Position numbers and translations under genes: made by a program. A stretch of DNA of 64,000 nucleotides from Owenia fusiformis (Eukaryota; Annelida; Polychaeta; Sabellida; Oweniidae), in assembly GCA_903813345.2 (NCBI GenBank), contig CAIIXF020000008.1, positions 3,357,341-3,421,340 of the forward strand. Reading direction: 5' to 3'. Numbering within the stretch: position 1 is the stretch's first letter; each line of letters begins with the position of its first letter. Below, one piece after another: positions 1 to 12,500 of the stretch. The notes below the pieces were generated by a model that saw only the letters and a program-made list of their open reading frames with translations, was not told where the DNA came from and searched no databases.

Positions 1-1030
1 TCCATTTTATGTTAACGTGCACAGCAAATAGCTATACCCCGTTTAGACGTAAACTAAATGAGCACTGCCAAAAGTTTGGTATAGAGATGAATATTAACAA
101 CATTTTAGGGATTAACTTTAGAAATGATCCCCGGTCTTTAGATTTTTTGAGAGGGGTTTCACTTATCGTGCAAGAGCAATACCACCTCCGTGCTTCGTGC
201 TTGCAATGCAACTCATAACTGACTTATATGATTTCGGACGCGTTTTAATGCAAACCATGGGTTAAAATCTGTTGATTAATGCGTCAAGTATTTTATATCT
301 ACATACGTAAACTATACCTACTGTCAATTGTGATCTCTGAACAAATGATCTCTCAAATGGTTGTAATTGGACGATGAGGTAGCGGTAGCATCTTATATCG
401 TCTGTGGTTCATTGGATGAGATGCTTACATCGACCTTGGGGAAGATGGTCTGCACTCAACTAATGAGATAAGTGTATTATATAATGTATAAAACGTATGT
501 AAATACTTAACCTTTTTTACTTTTTCAATTATGATCTCTGGACAAAATGATATCATTAAGGGTTGTAATTGGACGATGAGGTAGCGGTAGCATCTTATAT
601 CGTCTGTGGTTCATTGGATGAGATGCTTACATCGACCTTGGGGAAGATGGTTTGCACTCAACTAATGAGATAAGTGTATTATATAATGTATAAAATTGTA
701 TGTACATACTTAACCTTTCTCAACCTAACCTTTTTTTACTTTTTCAATTATGATCTCTGCACAAATGATCTCATTGAGGGTTGTAATTGGACGATGAGGT
801 AGCGGTAGCATCTTATATCGTCTGTGGTTCATTAGATGAGATGCTTACATCGACCTTGGGGAAGATGGTTAGCACTCATCTAACGTATAAAGTGTGTTTT
901 ATATATTGTATATATTTTTATTCTATGTTCATTTAACATTAATGTTATATCAGCATTATTTTCATTGTACACTGTATACATGTATCTCCTTTTCATAAAG
1001 GGCAATAAAGATATACATACATACATACAT
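1..1030 (+). mobile_element. LINE 3' end (ORF2 C-terminus plus repeat-bearing 3' UTR)
   Basis: Bases 9-218 code for the C-terminal tail of a LINE ORF2 (NEHCQKFGIEMNINNILGIN), matching the tail of the LINE fragment at 59413-59967 (NTHCYEWDIQMNVKNLLGIG). The 3' UTR carries about three 200-220 bp imperfect repeats (near 331, 536 and 755). The element ends with a TGTATCTCCTTT/AAAGGGCAATA block and an (ATAC)n tail at 1013-1030. The same end block occurs at 60729-60758. The 5' part lies outside the window. Confidence 0.75.
331..880 (+). repeat. Three tandem 200-220 bp repeats in LINE 3' UTR
   Basis: A conserved core (GGACGATGAGGTAGCGGTAG and the following 60 bp) recurs at about 370, 571 and 788. 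Within it GACGAT and ATCGTC can pair into a hairpin. The CGACCTTGGGGAAG motif is shared with the 3' UTR of the LINE at 60362. Confidence 0.75.
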
Positions 1031-1886
1031 AACTGCTGAATAGCATATTTTCGTACACTAATTCCGCGATGGTCGTAAGCACATCATCATAAGCATCGGA
1101 TTCTTTGCTAAGAGTCTCTTTGAGATTATCCAGTGCTTCCAATGCACGTGAAGAAGCAATTATACCCTTCACAAGGGGAGTTTGCACTTTTTGATATTTA
1201 ATATCATTTGAGCGAACTTCGGCTGAGACCCGAGTCCAAATAGGTTCATTGACCTTTGTAGTGCACAATAATGGAACGTTTTCAGGCGTCTTGTGACCAT
1301 CTAATTTAGATACGATATCGTCATCCTCTGGCTTCGCCTGGATTAGTTCTGTGACGATTTCAGCCATAGCTTCAGATAAAGGAGGTCCATTATCGTCTTG
1401 TAACTTGGTCTTAGATCGAAGTTTATTCATAAGGGAAGAAAAAACTTCAGTCGATTCGGACGAGGAAGTTTTCTGCTTTTTAGCAGGTGGTTCAAGGATG
1501 TCAGGATCCTCATCCTCTTGATCAGGAATATCACCATAATCAGCATATTGACCAGCTTGGTAGTCGGTTTTCAAAGATTGCTTTATATCACCTAAAGCTT
1601 CGACCATAGTATCTTTGATACATCCCAATCCCGTGCTAATAGCATTTGTAATATCCTGTACAAAGCTCACGGGGATACCAGATTCATTGTTCGTGGATTT
1701 ACAAGGCTCACTTCCCATTGAAGAGGCAGTGGCTTCTGATGTCAAGCTTGGCGACTTCATAATGACCGACTTGTCGGAACTTTTAGCTTTTACAGAGCTG
1801 GACTTCTTTGAAGATTTTGTCTTTGTTCCACTGTCCAAATCTTCTTGAAAGGAAGGTTTAGACTTTAATGACATGTTCGATTGCAT
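1031..1886 (-). pseudogene. DIRS-like retroelement gag-type ORF, 3' truncated
   Basis: About 285 residues: Ser/Lys-rich N-terminus, an acidic central part with PPAKKQKT, and a conserved-looking block NEPIWTRVSAEVRSNDIKYQ, then KVQTPLVKG, which resembles the ORF1/gag-like protein of DIRS-type (tyrosine recombinase) retroelements as I remember the family. The reading frame runs into the (ATAC)n tail of the LINE at 1030, so the C-terminus is lost to that insertion. No recombinase or RT is present upstream. Family assignment is tentative. Confidence 0.5.
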
Positions 1887-2919
1887 ACGATTTATACATG
1901 CACTAACTCTGAACGCATGAACTGATTGCTATTGAGCAGAACTGCTATTGAGCAGTTGAACGTGTCAATGATATTGCACGTGGTATGTTTTGTACTCAGA
2001 ATTGTACAATCATGCGACAGCACGTATAAATAACTGTTTTTGAACAGTTGAATGGTCAAAGGACGTTTTAATTCCACGCAGTGTGGTAGAAAAACGTATG
2101 CATGAAGGCATTAAAGGGTGAGTCAATATTTATTGACTGTTTCTCCCGCCTTTTTAAACAAAGGAAACGGAACAAAGAAATTGAAAAATCAAATTGACCG
2201 TGTCAAAATGATGAAAATAATCAGCATCATAGATAACAAAATTGTAATTATACTCTTTTGTTTCCCAACAGAATACTGATCAATAATAAGTGAAGGTTTA
2301 ATGAAAAACTTTTAATTCACTAACCGTATATATCGCACCAAAGGCGATACGTCTGTTCTATTCGCGTGTCTGCAACACACTGATATTTCAAACGTCTGTT
2401 GCGTGCGCAATGCTTTCTCACGTGACCTCATTGAATATGTAACATGGTAGAATCCAAAATCTATGAGTTATATGAATCAAAGTCGATATATACAGAAAAC
2501 TTATGGTATCAGTGCAAATTAGGATCAAAAGCAATTAAGCCAGATAAAGAAGCTTTATAATACTGTAACCATGGTAATTTTGCCACTATTTTATGAGCCA
2601 TTTTCGAAGATTTCACTGTTGTTTATTTTGGTTGATTTGTAATCCTTATAAAACAGTCAGCAAAATGACCATGGCTATATTGTGGGATGTCAGCATAATC
2701 ACATATTTTAGCATTTTGCATTACAAAAGGTTTTTAAAGCAGCGAGCCAATGTAAATGGTCAATTAGTATGATAACTATATACCTGCTCAACCTTTTATA
2801 TTGACATACTTCAATCAGCAGCCTCTCAGAAATGCTTGTAAACTTGATCTACCACAGTATCAATATTATACACTCATTTTACTATAATTTTTGTAAATAA
2901 ATCTTTACACAGAAAATGA
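1887..2919. other. Intergenic, no gene seen
   Basis: AT-rich. A short direct repeat CTATTGAGCAG at about 1930-1960 may belong to the terminal region of the DIRS-like element. Nothing else is supported. Confidence 0.4.
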
Positions 2920-3480
2920 AGCTTTTGTTCATATATTGTGTTTTATTACAAAATGCTCATTATTATAGTGACAGTTCTGTTATACATAATTGGTAATAGT
3001 ATGATCTATTACCACCCCAGCTATCATAGACAGCAATTAAACCACATACTATTCCCCAATGTACAAAGTAAAACGTTACTATGAAATTAAACTTACTCAA
3101 ATGTCAACTATTATATAAAATGAAATAGGAATGACTGAAGTCTTAAAACATAACTGTAATTGAGAATATTTCATCCAAATGACCGACCAGTTGTCATTAT
3201 TTTCTATAAATGCTGAAGAATCAAAACTAACTGGCTCTAACTGTTCATAGTCACACACTGTATCAGACACTTTCAAATTCCAGTTGATCAAAAAGAGCAA
3301 CAAAAAAAAATCGAAAGAATACATGTTTACTCCATACAATTTTTAGTTTCATCTGAACCTGAGCCAGACATGATGATACAGGTCCTTTATTAGCAGCTAG
3401 AACATAATCAGCTGCACTGTGCTCATACATGAGTGATTGTGCATTAACATGGATTCCAAATAGTCCCAATACTTCCATTG
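2920..3480 (-). other. RBM25: RBM25 3' UTR (end inferred)
   Basis: Non-coding stretch after the RBM25 stop. An AATAAA signal on the minus strand (2942-2947) suggests cleavage near 2920. No second gene intervenes. The exact end is inferred. Confidence 0.5.
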
Positions 3481-3573
3481 TTATTTCACCAGTCCTAACT
3501 TTTTTGCTTCAGTCTCATATATAAGTAACCGCCACATTTTCACAACAAATACTTCCGCTTCTTCATCTAGGAC
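3481..3573 (-). CDS. RBM25: RBM25 terminal coding exon 20 (aa 770-799, stop)
   Basis: EEAEVFVVKMWRLLIYETEA followed by KKLGLVK and TAA, almost identical to the vertebrate C-terminus. Confidence 0.96.
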   Translation of the reverse strand, partial: VLDEEAEVFVVKMWRLLIYETEAKKLGLVK

Positions 3574-6500
3574 CTGGAAGAATAAGTGAAAATAATATAC
3601 AAATACTGAATGTTCATAGAAACTAGATATGTATAGGATATTCTATGATTTTGAGAGATATCATTTTTATCCACGAGTTGATAATCACGAAAAAATCATA
3701 GTCCGTTCTATTTATCCCATAGTTCACTTAACAGCATTTCAAAACAACATTCAGTTTTATTTTGTCATTTGAACTATAGCTAAAACAGTAATCATTTCCA
3801 TATTTGTGACGAAATGAAATCACCATGTAAGCTCATGTAACAATGCATGTCACATTGGCGGGAGTTTTCAAATCCGTGGAAAAAGTGATATCTGTGGAAT
3901 ATTCTCCGTATTCCACACATATCGCTTTTTCCATGCATTTGCAAAATATCATAAATATAGTACGTGTTATTTTACAGATTTGACCTCAACTATGGGGTAA
4001 GGAAGAATAGCTATTCGAGTAAAAATATTGGGGGAGCCTATGCACGAACTGCAATATTCAAGATTCTTTAATACTGCTAAGGTCAATTCCATTCCGTGCT
4101 CTACACATGCAGAATCCTAGCAGTGAATTGTCTCTTAGACAATAGAGAAATGCTCACAGATTGTACAATGAAACATTTCTTGATCAATGACATGGACAAT
4201 CACTTACACAGAAATCAATACTTACCATAGCTACATCATTGAGGATAACTTGAGGTGTACTGTGTAGTATGACTTTTTGACATATGAATTCTGTAAGGGT
4301 TGGCTCCTCTTCTCCAATATATTCCACAATTTTCTTGTTAACCCAGGGTTTGATACGTTTGTCCATTAGATTCTAAAAAGGAAAAGTTGGACAACTTTAT
4401 ATAATTCATGAGTCACTTAATGCCTGCTAAAGATATTTTGACCCACTCTTTTTTCACTTATATTTTCAATAAGTTATACTATAGAGATATATAGATAATG
4501 CTGTCCCCAGCTCCGATTTCGGTGAACGGCTAGTATAAAAGGTTTGAGGGTATCATTTTGTTCCAGACAATCGCTAGAGTAAATTATCCTAACTTGAGTA
4601 AAAATGTGTGGTAAGTAAATTCGCTATGGGCAGTTAAAGAGGCGCCATCTATTCATTTTCAAACAGGGGGTAAGGGTATAAAATAATTTTTAATGTACTC
4701 AAAATGGTGTATGTACTCTTGCTTTGTCATAATATTATACTAATAAGAATTAGGAAAATGATTATACATTTAAAATTTTTTAATTTTAGCTTCTGACGTC
4801 CCTGAATAACTTCTAAAATTATGTAACATATACAACTCAAATATACCAAAAATGGGGCATATAGTCTTGCTTTGTCATAATGCTATTCATGAGATGTAAA
4901 AAAATTATTACACCTTTTTTTAATTGCAATTTTCATTTTAGCTTCCGAATCTGACATCCCAGGGGCAATTATATCTCACTTTGATATAACTCTCACGATA
5001 TGCAACATATGCATCTCAAATGCGTGCCCAAAATGGTATAAATATAGTCTTGTTTTGTCATATTTATTGGATTCATGAAGTTCAGAATTTATGGATTTGA
5101 CTGTCTCCCATGAAGGGTGCAGCTACATATAGCCCAGAGACGATAAGATCTACTTTCAAATATTTGCAACATTATTTAATATCATAAGCACTGGTTTTAT
5201 ATCAATCACAAAATACAGATACAGAAGTCAATAAGTATGTATAGCTGCATCTAACTACTGATCATATAAGCATCTCAAACTAATGACCCACTGAACATTA
5301 ACTTAAACTGTCATCCAATATAAATTTTAAAATATAAACAAAATTATAACTTACAGAGTCAACCATGCTCCAGTCTAAACTAAATGCAAACAGATCATCT
5401 TTAGCTGTTGGTATTTTCTCGATAAGATTTTTAATCATTTTTCTTTTTTCTTCTGCGGTGGCTGCCTTTTTAACTGGCTGGATTGCAGCCTTTTCTTCTT
5501 CGCTATAATCTAGCGGGACTAGTTTCCTTTTCTTACTTGTGTCTACCTCCTCTTCATCATTATTAAAGACATCTCCAACTGTCATTTTCTTTCGTTTGGC
5601 ACTGTTTTGCATTTCTGTATTTGGACTATCTTGTGCACCTAGAAAATTTGTTCATATGTAAAACTTGTCCAAGTAAATAACAGCTAGATAACAGCAATGC
5701 CAAGGTGCAGCAAATCCCATCAAACAGGCATGACTGCCATTTTTGAAAATGGCCACCAATTAGCCAAATTGTCATTAGACAGACTGTGTAATATGCTTCT
5801 AACCATTCACATATAAATTTGCAACCGAATCACTCTACTACATTTGGAGTTTTTTATGTTGTAACTAAATACCTTACTGGTTGAACGTACCACTATTATT
5901 GAAAACTGGTCAAACAGATACGGAGAAAAAATAAAGTGACAAGTGAACGATTACAATTTAGCTTACCAGATGAACAAAATTTAGAAATAGCATCCACTTA
6001 CCTATTGTTCTCGCTGCGTCAAAGCTGGTTCTTACATTCTCAGCCTCTTGCTGTGTTGCGGGACCAATATATGGCTCAGCCGAATGACTATTACTGTTAT
6101 CATAGTGCGAGTCTTCAGAATCAGAGGATTCGCTCCTTCTCATTGGTTCGTCAACTTCACCATCTGTAGATGGCGACTGCTGATTGGGAACTTCAGGTGG
6201 TTTGGTCTCCTGAAATTATCACAAAAATTATGAAATGTCACTGAATTATTGAGTCTAAATTATAGTCACATGACTATTTTCTCATATTGCAGTATTGATA
6301 ATTAAATGTTTTGTTATTTATAAAAATAGCTTGTACTGTAAATGCAATGTCATTCACATAAATAGAATTTTAAAAATGTATGTTCCAATCTGTGAGGTGT
6401 GGTAATTTGAAAAAATTACAAGTAATATAGAGCAAAACTTTCCTCAATTTTACTTGGTTTTATGTCATCCTAAAATGCTTTGCATGAATTATATACCATT

Positions 6501-9500
6501 TAGTTGGTTGTCAATAGCAATTTTTTCATTAAAAGTGTTATCATGCACATACATGTTCATATGAGATTGGGTATAGAATTCTGTGTAAAATTTTTCAGAA
6601 GACCCCTAGAAAGGAGTACAGTGTTGGTATATAAAAATATGTGAATGAATAAACACAAGGAGCACATGCGTCTTGAACTCGCAACCTCGTGGTTACGGCG
6701 CCCAATAGCCTAGCTTGAAAGTGCCGGCGCTCAAGCCCTCTCGGCCAACTCGACAACCCCAAAAAAGGTTGTTTTGTTAGTCGATCTGACTTGAGGCAGC
6801 TGATGTTAACGCTCAAACACACCAGAGGAAGCACAACTGACATTCCTATCCCTTTGGCATTTGCGCTTATATATTCCCACACATAGATACTTCAAGGAAG
6901 GATGGTATTGTTACGTTCGAAACTAACAGAAAGTAAAAACAGCAATTAAAATATGATAACAATATATTTATATTTTGAAAAACTAAATAATATAACAATA
7001 ATATAAAGGAGGTTTAATACTTAAGTGATGTCCAATCAATGATACGGCTTATTCTTGATGTCGATAAATGTCGTTGACGATCCTTGAGAAAGTTCCAGAT
7101 CACGAAATGTTTCAATAATCGTTAATAGTTCTCCAATGTTTGTAATAATCCAATAATGTTTGTTGTAATCCTATAATGTTTGTATCCAATAATGTTTGAT
7201 GATAATCCACAAATGTTTGATGATAATCCACAAATGTTTATGGTAATCCACGAATGTATATGATAATCCGTATATAGTGTGTGTTGTAATATATGTCCAT
7301 GTAAAGTCCTCAGGTTGTGTGTTTATATTGTTAATGTTCCCACAGTAGGTGTCTGTAATATTCTGCTAAGAAGATGTCTTTTGATCAACTTTGAAATTCT
7401 GCTTTATTTAGTTCCTTTGAGATGTCCAGTTATGATTACTTAATTATCTGCTCATGAGAGCCACTGTGCTGTTCTTTTTATAATGTGAAAGAATGATCCA
7501 GAAACGAATCTTCTGGAACTACATCTTGATTGGACATCTTTAGTGACATGATTAAATTTTAATGAATGGTTATAATTTCTAGAACTATCTGGATGGTCAA
7601 GGGTTAATGAGTCATTCAGTTCAGTTTTGTTTACAAGATACAGTGTATAATGTCATTGTGACCTTGACCCAAGATCTCCAATAAAGAATAGCTCAACATA
7701 TACAGCAAACATACATTACAAATTAAACTATAGGTGAATATAGTAGAATATAATATGCATGTAGCTCACTACTGTAACACCTCCCTCCTTAAAAGAAAAG
7801 TTTTGAATGCAATGAAAAACTTTTACAATAATATCTTGAGTAGCGAGCGTTACAATTTCTAAAAGTGAGGTTGAGACTTACATAATATTTGTTTACAATA
7901 GTCTTTTTATGTGCAGTATGTTTACAAGTATTTAATACTTTCTATCGTTACAGTGTGAGTACAATCTAATTACATATGATGTTCTTGTAATCATATACTA
8001 CAATAGTATCTACATAAGTTATGCATTAAGTCATAAATACAATACACGCAATAGATCATATAACATGTACAATAGCATACATTTTTGAGTCTGACAAACA
8101 CTAAACTAGTACAATGTTTTAAATTATCACATGATCTTATGTAAGTATTTCTAATAGTACACTCTGATGTTATCAAGTAATCTTGTGACACTATTTAATG
8201 ATCACCTATAATGCTCACATAATTTAGATACAATCTTATATAACATCAATTTCACTATTTAGGCAAATGTTTTTATATATTGTTAAAATAAAGTGACAGT
8301 TATCACAAATCTCTAATTGCCTATCATATAATATAGTCTTCATGAGTTAATCATGATAATTTACAATATCTAAATCTTGAATAACATATAGTTGCCATGT
8401 ACATACAAGTTTGGTCTGAGAGCTAAGAGCACAAGGTCATGCTGAGTAAGAAATTTATCACGCTCAACATACTTTTTCATCATGTGTAGCTCTCTACACC
8501 TCACAGGAGTAGTTTTATCAATGCAAATGAAATCATTCAGCACTGAGTCAAATATAAGCTCCTTTGGTAGCCCAACTAATGTGAAATTGTTGATTTGTGA
8601 TTTCACAATATACTTGATTTTGCTATTCCTAAGCATAAAGAGTGGTTTTATTTCTAGAAACTGTGTGGCCATAGACAGAATAGTGAGCAGATATTGATTA
8701 TCAGATTTTGTTTTTGGTAATGGACCAACACAGTCAATAAGAACCTTACTGAATGGTTCATCAAATGCAGGTATAGGTTGTACAGGAGCAATTGGAATTT
8801 TCTGGTTAGGTTTCCCTACCATTTGACAGGTATGACAAGACCTACAATACTCTTGGACATCTTGTTTTAATTTGGGCCAATAGAAATGATTGAGTATTTT
8901 ATGGTATGTTTTAGTTACTCCTAAATGACCTGCCATGGGAGAATCGTGAGCTAGACTCAAGATTTCCTTATGATATGAATTTGGGACAACAATTTGATGT
9001 ACAATTGCCCAATCATCTTCAGGGGAAGCTTCAGGAGGTCTCCACTTTCGCATTAATATGCCATCCTTTTTGTAGAAACAAACAGGGACCTTGACAGCTT
9101 CATCAATTGTAAGACATCTTTTATGAAGATCAATGAGTGATGGATCATGCTCTTGTTCATAAATTAACATGTGTTTGGAATGAGGATCATTTTTCAAAGA
9201 ATCACTATCAGAAATAGAGGATGAAACCTCAGAACTAGAAGAGGATGAAACCTCAGAACAAGGAGGGGATGAAACCTCATGAACACTAGCAGAAGAAGAT
9301 GAAACTTCATCAGGACTAGCAAGAGCGGGCGAAACCGCATTAAAATAGTTATCCTGCTTAGAAGGTGAATCACCTCTGGCAATAGGCTTTTTCAATGAAG
9401 AATATGCCTCATTAGATCGCTGCTTGGCTTGAACAATAGGCTGTTTCAATGAAGAATTTGCCTTTAAAATAGGATAAGGACCATCTTTAACAAGTGGTGA

Positions 9501-12500
9501 GTGACATTCATCATCAAACAAGGAGCTTAAAAACCCACTATCAAAGTCATCTCCCACAGACGAATCCCCGCTATTAGCTAACCTTTTAGCCATAGCCCTA
9601 GTAACAGCACAAGCAGGATATATATCAGAGTCCTCTTGGACAGAATCCTCAATAGAACAAGGCTGATCAGAAACAATGGGGTCTAATGATACCTTACCCC
9701 CAGCTAAATCATTGCCTAAAAGCAATGCGACTCCTTCAACAGGAAGTTGTGGCCTAACACCAACAATAACTGGCCCTTTGACTAACTCCGATGTGATATG
9801 AATACGATGGAGGGGAACTTTTGTAAAACCTAATTCAATGCCTTGCATCAAAATATGGGTACCTGTGAATGACTCCTCAGATAAAGGAAGGACACCTTCT
9901 AACAACAAAGTCTGAGATGCACCCGTGTCTCTAAGAATCTTAATTGGCTTTGAATTGGTATCATCACTTGACAGTGACACAGATCCTTCCGACATGAAAG
10001 GCTTATAATCCTCCATAATATCACTATGAGTAGATTTCTCAGTATGAGTATATGAATCCCAAACAATGGGCTTTCTTGAAATGGGAACAGTAGCACAACC
10101 ATTTGAATGAGCAGAACCAGACATCTCTCTTCTATTCTTAATCCTATAGCATTCAGAAATAAGATGACCAGGCTTTTTACAATAATTACAGGTGACATTT
10201 GATTTTGGACCTGAAGAATTTGATTGATCTGATTTTGAGCTAGAACTCTGTGATGAATTAGACTGGTCTTTTGCTTTGTGTGATGTATTTGATGATGAGG
10301 ACTGATTTGATTTTGTATCATATGAAGGTTTGTTACCTTGATAACCTCTAAAGTTAGGATTACCTTTGATAAAACTACCCTTATGAGTAAGAGCATAATC
10401 ATCAGACAGGGTGGCAGCTTGACTTAAAGTTTCTACCTTGTGTTCATCTAAGTAAGTTCTAATGTGATACTGAACACAGTTTTTAAATTGTTCTATTAGC
10501 ATAAGCTCTCTGAGCTTTTTAAACTCTTCAGATACATCTTTAGAGACAAGCCACCTGTCAAAAAGCTGCTCTTGCTCTCGAGCAAACTCAACATGGGTTT
10601 GGTCACTCTGTTTGTGGGCATTTCTAAATTTTTGTCTGTAAGCTTCTGGTACTAGTTCATAAGCTTTAAGAATTGCATTTTTAACTAGGTCATAATCAGA
10701 GCATACTTCTCCTGAGAGAGAGGCAAATATTTCACTTGCTTTTCCAATGAATACACTCTGGAGCATAACTGGCCATGCAGATTTAGGCCAGTCTAGGCTC
10801 TGAGCAACCTTTTCAAAATGTGTAAAGTATTTATCAACATTTTTCTCTTGAAATTTAGGTACAAATTTGAGAAATTTTGAAGCGTCAAACCTATTTTCAA
10901 AATGTTGATGCATAGTAGCATGTTCATCAGTTTTGGATTTAGCTTCTATTTCAAGCCTCTTTAATTCAATTTCTTGTTCTCTTATTTCTCTTTCATTTTG
11001 CATTTGTAATTCTTTCTCTCTAATTTCTTTTTCTATTTCTTTCTCTCTCAATTCTCTAATTTCTCTTTCTTTTTGAATTTCTAACTCTTTCTCTCTCAAT
11101 TCTAGTTCTTTCAGCTTAATAGGATCAACTTGCTCAACATGCTGGGCTGGCTGCTCAGGCAGAAGTGATTCTGCGACCAAATATTGAAGTACAAAGTTTT
11201 TAATTGTATCCTTTTTGTATGAACTTTTGACTGACAGGCCAACATGTTTTGCAATTGCCAGAAGTTCAGTTTTCTTTAAATCATCAAATTCCTCCAAAGA
11301 GGGCGCTTCTAAAAATGTCTCAACCTCAAAACTCATTTTCGATTAATTGCTGTCTTCACAATTTTAATGTACAAGTTTTGGATTTCTAATTTTGAAATAT
11401 TTGAATTTTAGCTTGTTGTAGTTGTATCCCGGACGAGCCCCCAATTTCTGTTACGTTCGAAACTAACAGAAAGTAAAAACAGCAATTAAAATATGATAAC
11501 AATATATTTATATTTTGAAAAACTAAATAATATAACAATAATATAAAGGAGGTTTAATACTTAAGTGATGTCCAATCAATGATACGGCTTATTCTTGATG
11601 TCGATAAATGTCGTTGACGATCCTTGAGAAAGTTCCAGATCACGAAATGTTTCAATAATCGTTAATAGTTCTCCAATGTTTGTAATAATCCAATAATGTT
11701 TGTTGTAATCCTATAATGTTTGTATCCAATAATGTTTGATGATAATCCACAAATGTTTGATGATAATCCACAAATGTTTATGGTAATCCACGAATGTATA
11801 TGATAATCCGTATATAGTGTGTGTTGTAATATATGTCCATGTAAAGTCCTCAGGTTGTGTGTTTATATTGTTAATGTTCCCACAGTAGGTGTCTGTAATA
11901 TTCTGCTAAGAAGATGTCTTTTGATCAACTTTGAAATTCTGCTTTATTTAGTTCCTTTGAGATGTCCAGTTATGATTACTTAATTATCTGCTCATGAGAG
12001 CCACTGTGCTGTTCTTTTTATAATGTGAAAGAATGATCCAGAAACGAATCTTCTGGAACTACATCTTGATTGGACATCTTTAGTGACATGATTAAATTTT
12101 AATGAATGGTTATAATTTCTAGAACTATCTGGATGGTCAAGGGTTAATGAGTCATTCAGTTCAGTTTTGTTTACAAGATACAGTGTATAATGTCATTGTG
12201 ACCTTGACCCAAGATCTCCAATAAAGAATAGCTCAACATATACAGCAAACATACATTACAAATTAAACTATAGGTGAATATAGTAGAATATAATATGCAT
12301 GTAGCTCACTACTGTAACAGTATTTTACAAAAATACAATGGAAAGAAAACCTTGTGTATATTAGATTAATTCCAGTGACACTGTTTCATAATTGTCTTGT
12401 CTTTGTACACTACCCTACCCATTGTAGCCTGTATTACTTTAAAAGAGATACTAGTATAGGCTAAAGTGAAGTTGCAAATTGAGCAGGTATTCTCTTTGTC

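Larger units (their letters stand above)
6909..12319 (-). mobile_element. Gmr1-like Ty3/Gypsy LTR retrotransposon, recent, lacking RT
   Basis: Two 871-bp LTRs, apparently identical by eye, bound by TGTTAC...GTAACA and flanked by a 4-bp GTAT duplication (6905-6908 and 12320-12323). The primer-binding site TGGGGGCTCGTCCGGGAT (tRNA-Pro type) follows the 5' LTR directly, and a purine tract (AAGGAGGGAGG) precedes the 3' LTR. One ORF encodes gag, protease and a broken integrase; no RT or RNase H is found. It is inserted in RBM25 intron 16, same orientation as the gene. Confidence 0.93.

Noticed and set aside
6660-6760. tRNA-Leu gene
   Set aside because: A and B boxes are recognisable but the acceptor and T stems do not pair; fits a SINE head.
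9899-10402. 167-codon minus-strand ORF inside the LTR element
   Set aside because: Out-of-frame shadow of the gag-protease ORF with a Leu/Ile-rich composition typical of frameshifted AT-rich sequence.
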